Of a stretch of DNA of 64,000 bases, positions 10,561 through 21,479 are shown in pieces. The stretch spans positions 1,178,001-1,242,000 of the forward strand of contig WHVD01000001.1 in NCBI GenBank assembly GCA_015178975.1, written 5' to 3'. The translations under genes and the position numbers were made by a program. The notes below the pieces were generated by a model. The model had not been told where the DNA came from. It saw only the letters and a program-made list of their open reading frames with translations, and ran no database searches. Each line of letters opens with the position of its first letter. Position 1 is the stretch's first letter. Source of the stretch: Hysterangium stoloniferum. Lineage: Eukaryota; Basidiomycota; Agaricomycetes; Hysterangiales; Hysterangiaceae.

Positions 10561-13180
10561 GCCACTTTGTACACTAGAGCAAATCTCTCAGAAAGATCAT
10601 CATAGTAGTCTTTTTTCTTTCCATTAGTCACAGACTGATTTGCAATAATGTGAGACAGAACATCTCGTCGGAATAATATGTCATTCAATGTATTTGATTT
10701 ATTGATGCTGCCTACTATTAATGCTCTGGCTGCATAATAATGGGGTATATAATTTATACCCAGTGCCTGATCTCTTATCCACATATGAATTACTGGGTGC
10801 ATTGTCCATGACCATGAACACTGTGTGACTGGACCTCTGGAGAGAAATGAATAATCACAGAGGACTTGCATGGCTAATCTGAATGGCAGACTTTTCCACT
10901 CCTCATCACTATCACATCTGAGCAGCTGAGCTGGTAGATCTGATGAAGTGGTTTTCAATCTCCCATCATAAGTATTTGCAGGTGGAAATTCTGCAGCTCG
11001 TTTGAAGATGCTTTCCATGATGTTCTGGTGATGAAAGAACCCCAACACATTCAATATGAATAATGCATCTTGTGCTCTTGTTGAGGACATGGCCTGCTTT
11101 TCAATCAGATCATATGACACTTTTAAAGTACTATACACAGTGTGATTATATCCTAGTGCCCCTTTCATAGATGGATTGTCTGCATCAAAAAAGTCTCTTT
11201 GATATTTTTCAAGCATAATTAGATACTCTGACATCCTACAGAGTCCAGTTGAGATGGCTGCACCAGCCATGTCTAGTGCCAGAGGCAAGAAGCCAAGTTT
11301 GGTAACAATCTCCTCTGACAATTTCTGTATTGTAACATCAGCTTCATTATCAGATTTGGCTGCAGCTTGAAAGAGGGCAACTGCTTCATCACTCTCCATT
11401 GGCATAACATTCATTGACTCTGTGACATGGTTGGCTAGCCCAGGATTATGGCTAGTAATCAGCACATGAATCTGCCGCATCTGTTGCAAATAGTCTTTAA
11501 CCACTCCATCCATTCCATCAGCATTGTCAAAGATGATGAGACACCTCTTTTGAATGGCTGTAAGCCACCTCAAAACTTCCTCCGGAGCCTTTTCAATGCC
11601 CTTGGATTTAATTTCAAGATCATCAGCAATACTTAAAAAACCATTTCCTAATGTTTCTGTATTTGTACCATCTATCCAGAAAATCTTCCAAAAGTTACTT
11701 AATACCTTGCTGTCAGTGCTGATAAGAATAAATAAATGATTAGCAGCTCACTAGTCATTGCTAAGCAGCTCTTCAATAAATTTCAAACAAATCTGTGTTT
11801 TCCCAACTCCTCCCATGCCATACAAAAGGAATCGTTTCCATGCCGGGAGGGAATTGAGGCAGTTCTCCGGAGCAAAAAACCTTCGGAGTCTGATGAGATA
11901 TTTCTCCTGTCCAACAAAGCTTGGACTAGGACAGAGCTTGGGCATGTATATAGGCCCATTGGGGGTATCCCCTGCTGAATAATGTTAACCCATGTATGTC
12001 TATTTTGTTAACACACACCACTTTGATCATTAAATTTAATCCACCGGACATGAACTGCAGCTGGAGCTTTCTTGACCATATCTTGTATAACACACAACAC
12101 AGCCTTAAAGTCGTCATCGTTAACAGACTCAAATTTGGACATCCCAGTGTGATCCTTATTCATGCCTATCGGTTCTATGTTGACAGCCCCAGGCACCACA
12201 GCAGATGATCTGGGAACAATCTGGATATATACTATAATGAAACATTTTTGTCCGGTATATTAGAATTTCTAAACTCACAGTTGAAGTATGACCAGGGAGA
12301 GCAGTAGCTAAAGTTTCATAGAAAAAATTCATGTGTAAATGGGCAATGATGGCATTAAAATCAGATATTTGTTGTTGTAATAGTTCCGAGTGAGCGGTCA
12401 AATGCCTCAACAAGATATTGTTTGGCTGCCTGCATAGGGAAACAAGTTTGGGCACTATGTCTGTTCCTTGGTGAGGGGTACCAAGGAAGACAATGCCATA
12501 TGTTGACAAATGAATCCATTTATATGGCAAAATATGCCCTTTATGGGCAGCATTTGCTTGTAATAGAGCCTGTTCCCAAGTATGAATGAAATGTAGCAGA
12601 CGAGTTATTATTATTATGAGGTCACGTACACTCTTAAGAATAATGCCACCTAGGCTATGCGCGATAAAGATTATGGGGCGTTTCTACAGAAAGTAGAAAA
12701 AAAGTCATCAGGTGCAAGCCAAATACCAGTGATTTTAGTCAGTGAACCTTAGTGTCGTCTGTTTCCCTAGACATGCGAAGTCGTACAAGGAAATTCTGTG
12801 CATGACCATATAAAGTCTGTTCAGAAAATGAACTCTCTGTGTAGGCATCGTAACCATATGACAAGATGCGCGCTCCAGGTATAGCCTGTGGGAGAAAGTC
12901 CCGGAGCCAGAGCTTGTCGTTATCGGCCGTCCAGGACTTTTCGCGATGGCCATCGAGCCCATGAATAGCGACAATACTATACAAGGTTAGGAAGCGGAAA
13001 CTGATATGTTTGAAGTTCAATCACTCACTCTATGGTGGGGGTAGTCCCCGGTGAAAGTTCCTTAATTCCGAAACCGGGATCATTGTATGTGTCTCCCGGT
13101 TGCTCCACGACATCAGGAGAATGACCGCTTCTTGGTTTGATTTTAGCAAAACGATGACGCAACTTCGATAAAAATGGCAT
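7224..13180 (-). CDS. NLR-like STAND protein: hydrolase, NB-ARC, TPR array
   Basis: Six exons: 13029-13180, 12748-12976, 12279-12683, 12019-12220, 11752-11974 and 7224-11718; introns are 52, 64, 58, 44 and 33 nt. They join to one frame of about 1901 residues. Residues 51-290 form a SERAC1/lipase-like alpha/beta hydrolase: IVAIHGLDG near the oxyanion hole, nucleophile Ser137 in AHSLGG, FLGTPHQGTD, and candidate catalytic His286 in NKDH. NB-ARC follows: Walker A GMGGVGKT at 382-389, Walker B CLIIFDNAD at 463-471, FLPLALDMAG, and MHPVIHMW in place of MHD. About 25 nearly identical 42-residue kinesin-light-chain-type TPR units start near residue 790. Fungal proteins of this design are thought to sense non-self or stress and act in incompatibility or defence; that role is inferred. 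An 8-nt insertion near 7235 shifts the frame, so the protein ends ...KASPARSSS. The start (MPFLSK) is the first Met before the conserved block. A BTB pseudogene lies head-to-head at 14698. Confidence 0.85.
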
Positions 13181-14697
13181 GCTGAGATGGTATGCTAGTA
13201 GTAATGGAGTCCTAAGTACGCAGATCAACGTGGCAAGAGTGGTGATACGTTGGTGACTTGTGACTTGCTCCTCTGTACCCACGGTGCACCGCCTCGTAGC
13301 TCTTACCGAGTAGTAACCCTTGCACATGTGTTGGAAACAGGAAAGCAAATTTAATCTGAACATTGACCTTAGACAATAACATCATCATTCGACAATTTCT
13401 GATCGGATCATAGTATACAGATGTGAGGCGCATGGAATAATGTCCAGAGTGTGGGTGTGCCAGCATACTAAGTGCAACAAGTACTTGGCATTATGTCCTA
13501 GGAAGATCTGAGGGTCCAGGAAATATGTGAGATCGATGGTAAATTGATTGAACGCACGAAGAGTGTCAAAGACGTGCCGGTCAGGTCTGAATACTCCTGC
13601 ATAGCATAAACGAAAATAGCAGGGACATAAAGTGAAAGAAACGGTATTTCATCGCGTCTTAGTGGCAGCCACCGGCGTTGAAAAGCAAACTTATGTGTCA
13701 TTTCAACTCATTCTTAGGCCGCGACGTGGTCCATGTGGAAGAAATATGAATTTTATTGTCTGCTTTTTGGTAAAGGGCTGATTGCGACATAGATAGATAA
13801 GCCCCAAGCCCGTGTGCCCGACAGAGAGCATTGACAATGTAATGATAGTCTCTAGCTCGAAATGACAAAGATACGCACTCAAATATTATTGACTTGCAGA
13901 GGGATATGGGCAGAGGAAGTCTATCTCAAAGACGCTTCCCACGTAGTATGAGTGGTGTCTCCAATTTTGCTAATTTCACAATTGCTCACTGTTAGCCGGC
14001 TGAGTCGACGATTTCAGCTACGCGCAAAACTTAAAAATTATGTAAAGAAAGCTAAAATATCTCATTCATCCCTGAAATCCCGTTTCGGCCACCTGTTGTT
14101 GTCACGCCCATAACAATATTCGGTCCCGTTTAAGCAACAAATGGTCACGCCTTAAGGGGGCTTGGTCACCACTTATTCTGTAGGTACTTACTCGGTAGGT
14201 TTCAGGTTTTGTTATTGTTAATAATAGCAAGTCTTCGCATAAACCGAAATCGCGATCGAATCCGCAATGACGAGTGTATGCGCATATACTATAGTGCCAT
14301 AAGGGAACTAACTCCTTTGATCAAATATTTCTCCTTTAATGATGCAATTAACCAGAAACTTCGAGTATCGAAATTCTTCCTTTTTACTCTCCTAATAACT
14401 CTCCTAAACAATTACAAAGTAAATAAAAAGTCGCAATATTCGCCATATACCTCAGTGAAAGTTATTCACTCACTGAGGTATATGCGCAATCATTTATTAT
14501 CATTCTATTACTTATTAAACATCTTGTAGCTTCGCATACAGGTACTATAATATATAGTGAAAGTTATTCACTCACCGAGCTTCGCATACAGACTCAAAAT
14601 CCTTTCGTATTCTTGTCTTCAACGTAACAGTTATTGTATGCATGACTAAAGCCATAACAACTATTCGAAGAACAAATTACCCGTAAATCCAAAAGAA
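13181..14697. promoter_or_regulatory. Shared intergenic region of left NLR and BTB genes
   Basis: About 1.5 kb between two divergent start codons, so both promoters must lie here. It is conserved with 46756-48105 in the other arm. It contains a near-perfect stem-loop (14444-14484), the direct repeat AGCTTCGCATACA (14528 and 14578), and two copies of GTGAAAGTTATTCACTCA. No other gene is supported; open frames here are short and not kept between arms. Confidence 0.6.
14444..14484. repeat. 15-bp perfect stem-loop
   Basis: CATATACCTCAGTGA at 14444-14458 is repeated as its reverse complement at 14470-14484 with an 11-nt loop. The same structure is kept in the right arm at about 46990-47030. It lies between the divergent BTB and NLR genes and could be a regulatory palindrome or the remains of a small transposon. 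Confidence 0.85.
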
Positions 14698-15406
14698 ATG
14701 GAAACCAACGCTAGTCCACCTGTCCAGGACGCTGATCAACAAGTCGTGAGCACTCACACCAACAGTGTTGTCTCGATTTACCCTCTCCAATCTTTTTCAC
14801 ACAGAAGCTTCCTGAATATCATCCCCAGTTTTGCGACGTGATCAAAGAAGCCGACGAAGCAGTGACATTAGTGTCAAGCATTTAACATTCGTCAACGCAA
14901 ACATATTACGTGCATCATCTGACTTATTTGGAACAACTTTGTCACTGCCTCAACCAGAGAACTCCAGTGTTGTCATCGATACTCTGGATGAAGATAGCGC
15001 CGCGATCGAAGGTATTCTTCGAATCATAACAGGCAAGGAATTTCCAAGCCTTTCTACAGTGAAGGAAATAGCGCCGATTGCACTCATTGCTGAGAAATGG
15101 GAGATGCGGGGGGTCCTATCCATTTTAAGAATGCTTCTTCTACGCGACCCCACATTTGCCCCTGCTAATCCCCTTGACCTTTATTGGCTAGGATGTCGCC
15201 TGAGATGGGAGGAGGCGATGAAGCTCGCTTCAGCGCATTCATGTGATAAGGATGTCTACGCTGGCCCCACATTGCATCCGTCCTTATCCCGGCTTAATCC
15301 CATGGACCTTTGGAGACTTACAAGGTTCCATAGAGAACGCCGAAATGAAATGGACCGCCGTTGGAAAGCTATTGGATCAATAAGTAAATGGACACTTCAT
15401 CCTAAG
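14698..15406 (+). pseudogene. BTB/POZ gene, broken left copy
   Basis: Homologue of the intact gene at 45815-46755. Exon 1 (14698-14745) and the intron (14746-14804) match it. In exon 2 a net 7-nt deletion after GTGTCAAGC (near 14880) shifts the frame and gives a stop within two codons. The remaining frame from ANILRASSDLFG to LHPKCE is still well kept (about 14890-15406). At 15406 the homology stops and a GC-rich minisatellite replaces the C-terminal third. No functional BTB protein is expected from this copy. Confidence 0.85.
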
Positions 15407-15585
15407 TGCGAAAGTGCGCCGCGAAGATACACAAGCACACTGCACGGGTGCGCGAACACGTCGCACAGTGCGCAAGCACGCTGGGTGGGCATGCGAACAC
15501 GTTGCACGGGTGCACAAGCACACTGCATGAGCGCGTCAACACGTCGCGCAGGCACGCAAGTACGCTGTGCGGGTGCATAGTGCAT
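15407..15585. repeat. GC-rich minisatellite
   Basis: Degenerate tandem units built on GCACGGGTGCGCGAACACG and CGCAAGCACGCTG. It begins exactly where the inverted-repeat homology inside the BTB pseudogene ends, so it marks the inner breakpoint of the left arm. No conserved protein is encoded. Confidence 0.75.
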
Positions 15586-17040
15586 GCTATGGTTCGAAGG
15601 GTGACCAACAGAAACAGACAGTGCCACAGAAAGGCAACGTAAGGACACAGGTTTGGGTCACTGGGGAGATACCCTCGAAGTGATGAGTGATTCGGGCCAG
15701 AGAAGTGGATGTGGGCCTATTTTCAAAGAGCCATCCCATGGTACTGCATAGAGATGGGTGACTGCTACATGTCAGTGCTAAGGTACCTTACCCAGTCCTT
15801 CCAACAACAAGGAGACAGTATGAGGTCAACAGTCGAGTATGAAACAGAGTAAAGGACTGACCTTCAAAACCTGTGGACACATGTGGATGCAGGGCTGTGT
15901 CACCTCACAATGAAACTTTCACACTGTTTCGACTTTCAATGTCACCTACTCTTAGCCTCCCCTCTGCTAAAGCTTCACACTGAAATAGTTGAAGCTTTGC
16001 TCTTCTAACCTTTGTAACTTACAGGTTCAGCACACACTGTTGAACAAGGTCCTTCCTCATGGTTAAAGCCTCACACTGAAATAGTCGGAGCTTTGCCTTT
16101 CTTGACCTTTGCAACTTTCAAGCTCAGCGTGTGATGCTTTCTGATGAGGCATTCACAGATTCAGGTTTGGTGTGCGACACCTTGCAACACTGTGCCCTGA
16201 CAACTTCTCGCCAACACACATGGACCCTTTCCCCTCTACCCCTCCACTTTACTTTTGTCAGTAGTCGACTAGCTGCAAAAGGTTCAATGACTTGCAGGGC
16301 AACACCTAGATCAGATATGTCTGGACAGAACTATGTGACCCAACCTCAGTGCCGTATTTGGGTCCATTATCACAATTGTACTGAACTCAGTCAATTTCAT
16401 GATTTTTTCTTTTTCCTCCAGACTCGCCCACCTACTTGAACCATTACTGGACACTTTCTAGACCTGCCATGGGCTAGACCTTTTGGGAACACAGACTGCA
16501 ACCTAACTGTGCACGACAATGGTTAATTTGCAAGATTGCTGTGGAACAACAATATCGCAAATGGGGGGTGGTATAGGGGGTATAGGGTATACATCCTGGC
16601 CAGGAAGGCTCATAGACTAGCAGCATGGGAAGATCCTATCTCCAAGTCTTACACTATCTGGCCACAGCGAAGCATCATAAACCTCCTCCAGTACTCATTT
16701 AAGGAGGAGGTGATTCTGATGGACTCTAATGATAGCTTACCTTCCTAACCCCAAGATACACTACCCAATGAGTTACATGATAGTCTGTCTGCCTACAGGA
16801 CATCTACTACGAGGAATGCCTTGTGTCCTGGAAGGAGACAATGTGGCAGTGTCTAATAATGTGTCAGCTACCACATAGGTAGCATTATCTGAGCTAGCGA
16901 ACACTTCTGGCCTCAAACTATAACAGTCGAGGCCTCCACTCGAATCATCCTTCTTCCCATTCTACTCATTTCTTTGTATATAGAACGGTCAGAACTTCCA
17001 CCACTCTTCACAATGGGTACCTGTGCCTAAAGTTGTGGCC
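15586..17040. other. Repeat-derived noncoding stretch
   Basis: No gene recognised. Two similar units of roughly 96 bp lie at about 15970-16040 and 16066-16136 (shared CACACTGAAATAGT and GGAGCTTTG/GAAGCTTTG). A stretch near 16560-16750 has an open frame (LARKAHRLAAWEDPISKSYT...) followed by stops. It looks like degenerate mobile DNA of unknown type. Confidence 0.4.
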
Positions 17041-17086
17041 TGGCATTAACAGGTGGATGACCATGGTGCAGCTGTGGTGGTTCCCA

Positions 17087-17247
17087 CTACATAATAGGTG
17101 GTGGTTGTTGTTGTGGAACTGGATTTCCAGGTGGTTGGTGAAGCTGTGGTGGTGCCCACTGCACAATAGGTTGTTGTTGTTGTTGTTGTTGTGGAACTGG
17201 ATTTCCAGGTAGATGGTGATGCTGTGGTGATGCCCACTGCAAAATAG

Positions 17248-17280
<33 letters not shown>

Positions 17281-17359
17281 GAACTGGATTTCCAGGTGGA
17301 TGGTGATGCTGTGGTGGGGCTAATTGCAAAATGGGTACCTGTGCCTGGAGTTGTGGCAT
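17087..17359 (-). CDS. Low-complexity Gln/Pro/His repeat open frame
   Basis: A 90-residue frame beginning MPQLQAQVPILQLAPP. It consists of three similar units, each PPGNPV followed by a Gln run (11, 7 and 2-3 residues) and then ILQWAPPQHHH. The Gln runs come from TTG microsatellites on the plus strand. A stop follows at ...QQQPPPIM, but the pattern continues in frame beyond it. It may be an eroded exon of a Gln-rich protein or simply a translatable minisatellite. No domain is recognised and no start context supports a gene. Confidence 0.25.
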
Positions 17360-17644
17360 GGCATTAATAGGTGGATGACCATTGTGCAGTGGTGCAGATG
17401 GGTGACCATCTGAATCTCCTCATCCATGACCCCACTTAGAGTAATGGTGGTAAAGCTGCATACTTCCTATGCAAGACAGCCACTGCATCAGAGCCAACTG
17501 TGTGGCAGAGCCACTTGCAGCTGAGCCACCTGGCTGAGTGACCAAAAATGGATTATCAGATTGACCTCTGTAAGGGAGTGAGACTCCCTACACTGTGATC
17601 TTGTCATCAATACGCGTGACATCATGCATCCTATCGTATTGAGT

Positions 17645-17725
17645 CCTCTATTGTTCTTCTTTTTCCCATTGTCCTTCTTTTTCCCATTGTCCTTCTTTTT
17701 CCCATTGTCCCTCTTTTTTCCTATC
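17645..17725. repeat. 18-bp tandem repeat
   Basis: About four units of TTGTCCTTCTTTTTCCCA. On the minus strand this reads as repeated DNGKKK. Noncoding as far as can be seen. Confidence 0.85.
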
Positions 17726-19000
17726 ATCCTCAACATGTGCTTTTGTTCTTTAAGATTGTGCCACTCATAGTTTTGCTATATATAAAGCCTCCCAAGTTCC
17801 CTAGAATATCATCAGATTTTACTCATCTTTTCACATTAGATATTTTGTACTCACAGCACAACATATCTTACACATTCTAGGTCATAACCAGGTAACATCC
17901 TAGGTGGATAAGGCCCATGATGGTACAGTCCAGCAACTACTATATATTATAATTTAGTAAAATAAAGAAATTATTAAGGGAAACTTGACATGCCTTTTCC
18001 AGGAATAGATATTGTTGGTTCATAGTCTTTGATATTGACAATATCAGGCCTGGAATGAAATCCAAATAATTTGTGAAAATGATGGAATAGAAGCTATATA
18101 TGTAAATAGTACATCAGAATCAGTTCAAAAAGTATTATGATAATATACCATCAGAGAAATAAGACAGACAATTCCAAAATAAGAGCAATAACTGAATAAA
18201 TTTCAGAAAGTCTAGTAAGCAGTTTAAGTGATCCAGTAAGCCAAGAGTTCCAAATCATCCACAGGGATCCAATGTACATATTCACAGATGGTATGTACTT
18301 CTGATATGAGATTTTACCAGCAGGGAATTCACCACAAGACAGTATAAGGATTTAAAGCTTATATATATCTCTGGTTGGTATTAAAATGTAAAAAGTAAAT
18401 AAACACTAGACTTACACCTTAGAGTCTAGAGTCTAAGCCACTCACACTGTATAAGTGGAAGAGGTACAAGACTACAGCAAACTAGAATTTTGCAGGTGTA
18501 GTTCTGACTTAATAGTCTTGATCTATCAGCCAAGTACCCCCAACTTAATCAAAGAACAAACTATAAAAAGGAAGAAAAAGAGACAGCTAGATAGTACCTT
18601 TCCAAAGCAAGAGATTCCCAAAACTGTTACAAAAGTGTGGAATAACTGGAAAGAAACAATCCTCAATAACACTGGATGAATAGAGAAGCTGATAAGAGTG
18701 TCACCAAAAAATATAGTGTGGTTTGGCTCAGGAATTGCAGAGGCTGACTATTGAGGATTGAACAATTTTCAAACTCCGACATTGAATCTCACTCTATGGT
18801 GCCGCACACTGCTGTGAGGGGTGCCGTGAAAAGTGGACAATTGCCACAATTATACATTTTGGTTTCAAACTAAAACATAGCTATATTTTGAATGGTAATA
18901 CTCAAAATACCACTTTAAATGATATATTCTCTTAAACAAGGAGCTAATTCCCAATTTTAAACATTGAAACCCAGTCTTAAAGTAAATTAGCAGAGATGAA
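17726..19000. other. AT-rich stretch without recognised genes
   Basis: No gene, RNA or element could be supported. Open frames are short and low in complexity. It lies downstream of the minus-strand gypsy integrase fragment and may be its eroded 3' end. Confidence 0.4.
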
Positions 19001-19649
19001 CTCAGATCTGCGATCGGAAGTGACATGCAATGGAAATGCCATGCTTGGAGAATACATGAGTGACGAACAATTCGGCCAACTGTATGAATGTTACTGTATC
19101 ATAAGTTGGAATGAAAATACTTTGCTTAGTAAGCCAATCCACAACAATGAGAATTGCGGTATGGCTGTTGGATGCCGGTAAATGTTCAATGAAATCCATT
19201 GATATTGAATTCCAGGGTTTCCGGTATTGGGAGTTGTTTGAGTAGGCCATATGGTTTGTGACATCTTGATTTGGAACATGCACAGTTGGTGCATGATTTA
19301 CAATAATGCTTGACAAAATCTCAGAGACCGGGGCATGTATATCCTCTTCGGATAAGTCTGATGGTAAATTGATACTGAAAATGTCCTGAGATTGGGTGGT
19401 CGTGTTTATGCCATAAGACTCAAAGTCAGAGAGTGTTGGAGTCTGGAACATATATGCAATTGTCAAGTTTAATGAAACCTTGTGAGTCAAGTGACCATCG
19501 GGAATGATCAGGGTCGGATGGGTTATTGAGGTGTGCTTTGGTGACTGGGTCTAATGGAATTGCCGATAGTATGTCTTGATGTAATTTTTCGGTGTCCATA
19601 AGGATAACACTGCGCATGACTGGATGTATAAAGTAAGTAGCTCAGATTA

Positions 19650-21251
19650 CAGTGAGGGACAAAACCCTTCCAATGATTTTTAGTTGTGCAAAGATCCTTG
19701 AATAACTCAAGAACCACTGTAGATAGAGACCTGAAATTTGGGGGTTGGTTAGGTCTATATGTTATCTATGTGCTCTTAAAATATTATGACATAAGCATTA
19801 GTATTTCCCACACTATAAACAAAACACTAATAAAATCACATTGGAAGGGTTTTGTCCCTGGTATAAAAAGAACACAAATCAAACAATCTAGTACTTGGTA
19901 TAGCCTCTCTTGGCCTTCAAAACAGCCTCAACCCTTCTAGGAATACTCTGTATAAAGGTCTGACAAGTAGAGGCAGGGATATTCTCCCACTCTGTCTGAA
20001 CCCTCTCCCACAACTCATGAATACTCTGGGTGCCACTTCATACTCTCCCAACCTCCTTTTGAGGTAATACCAGAGGTGTTCAATTGGATTAAGGTCAGTA
20101 GACTGAGGTGGCCATACCATGATCATAAATCCATTGTCTTTGAACCAATTAATGGCCTTGTGCTCTTGTGTTTGGTATCATTGTCCTGCTGAAAGACCAC
20201 ATCTTCTGTGTTCTTGCTATAATACTCCACAGTTGCTTGAAGTTCATCTTCCAAAATGCTACCATAAAGGTCAGCATCCATTCTCCCATTAATCTTGGTG
20301 GAATATCCTGGGCCTTCTCACAACATACAGCTCCACAACATCAGATTTCCTCCCCCAAACCTGACTGTGCCCTTGACCAGCCTACCACTGAGCCCCTCTC
20401 CTGCCCTTTTCCACATCTAATTCCTCCCATATGACCCCAAACAATTGATTTTTGTCTCATCTGACCAAACAACCTTCTTCCAATCATTCACAGTCCAGTC
20501 CTTGTGTGCCAGAGTAAAGTCCATCCTTGCCTTCCTATACCTCTTATTGAGTAAAGGCCTTTTTCTCTTCACCATAGCCCTCATTTCAGCCTTCTTGAAT
20601 GCCCTATGAACAGTTCTAACTGAAATAGACTCTCCAGTCATATATTGAATGGTTTGGTGACCTCAGTGGCATTTTCAGCCTTTTGAGAAGTGATTTGTTG
20701 AATAGAATAATGAATATCTGAGGAGGAAAGCTTGCATAAACAGCCACCAGATGAGTTGGCAAGTGATGAGCAATGGGTAGAATGAATTCTGGATATGGTG
20801 GACAGATCCTGGCCAGTGATTTCAGAGATCTGAGGAGTAGACTTGCCCTTATTGAGAAAAGTGAGAATATGGCTAAGCTGAGAAGGAGTAAGAGCCTTCA
20901 TGGTGTAGAATGTTGAGCTATGGGGATGTTTTTGGATTGGAAAGTAAACAGATATATATATATATAATTTTGACAGGTCAGATGATTTTTATTTGCACTT
21001 ATTTGCATATAAACAATATGGTTATATGTTAATCATGTGACAGGGACAAAACCCTTCCAATGCAGTTTAATTAGTATTTTATTTATAGTGTGGGAAATAC
21101 TGATGCTTATGTAATAATACTTTAAGGGTAAATAGACAACATATAGACCTAACCACTCCCCAAATATTAGGTCTGTAGCTACAGTGGTTCTTGAGTTATT
21201 CAAGAATCTCTGCACAACTAGAAATCATTGGAAGGGTTTTGTCCCTCACTG
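19650..21251 (-). mobile_element. Tc1/mariner-like element, family A
   Basis: A complete 1602-bp element with ends CAGTGAGGGACAAAACCC / GGGTTTTGTCCCTCACTG and a TA target duplication at 19648-19649 and 21252-21253. It interrupts gypsy pol. Each arm is about 200 bp and carries GGGACAAAACCCTTCCAATG at its outer end and the reverse complement at its inner end (19836-19857 and 21043-21063). The transposase inside is decayed. Confidence 0.93.
19888..20901 (-). pseudogene. Tc1-like transposase, family A, decayed
   Basis: It begins MKALTPSQLSHILTFLNKG with a helix-turn-helix DNA-binding region (GQDLSTISRIHSTH). A frameshift after KPFNI leads into the next frame (MTGESISVRTVHRAF... and VVWSDETKIN, which holds the first catalytic Asp). 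A later frame keeps STDLNPIEHLW, with the Glu of the DDE triad. Several frameshifts and a poorly matching middle make it inactive. The natural stop is probably the TAG at 19888 after a GYTKY-type end. Confidence 0.85.
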
Positions 21252-21479
21252 TAACTCGGACAGTTGTTCTGATGAAAACATAGACTTGAAATTATGCAGA
21301 TTAACTGTGGTGTAGTCGCTACTCCCCTCTTTAGGATAGATGTCCCATTGTCTAGTCATAGCATCAGGTTTTCCACCAAGGCAGCTGGGACAGAAGCGGA
21401 TGACCATATTGAAGGCAGAAAGGTATTTGGAGAAGGGCTGGGTGACGGTATTTTTGGAATCCGAGGTTTCCAAAAGTTC

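Larger units (their letters stand above)
2327..15406. repeat. Left arm of giant inverted repeat
   Basis: Read on the minus strand, this segment is collinear with 46045-58855 read on the plus strand. Landmarks: LTR start 2628 vs 58551, NLR start codon 13180 vs 48106, BTB start codon 14698 vs 46755. The inner end is at about 15406, inside the BTB gene, where a GC-rich minisatellite replaces the rest of the gene. The arms differ by solo LTR insertions (3426-5218 here; 55284-56090 on the right), a Tc1-like insertion (right only) and the number of 126-bp TPR units. Confidence 0.9.
19002..21473 (-). pseudogene. Ty3/gypsy pol fragment (RNase H end and integrase)
   Basis: The minus strand from 21473 carries LGGKPDAMTRQWDIYPKEG and NLHNFKSMFSSEQLSE, the conserved RNase H/linker region of fungal gypsy pol. 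It is interrupted by a Tc1-like element (19650-21251) and resumes at 19649 with PVMRSVILMDTEKLH, the zinc-finger-side sequence DSQGFIKLDNCIYVPD, and the integrase core PWNSISMDFIEHLP...ILIVVDWLTKQSIF...HVFSKHGI. Frameshifts separate the pieces. The part upstream of about 21425 is lost. This is an inactive internal fragment with no LTRs visible. Confidence 0.85.

Noticed and set aside
7175..10627. A 1150-codon plus-strand open frame with a 42-residue periodic Trp/Pro/Cys-rich sequence
   Set aside because: It is the complement of the TPR array. A 126-bp period without stops in one frame stays open in others; the frame crosses into the NB-ARC exon without homology, and no conserved domain results. 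The same applies to 51152-52072, 52097-52732 and similar frames opposite the right array.
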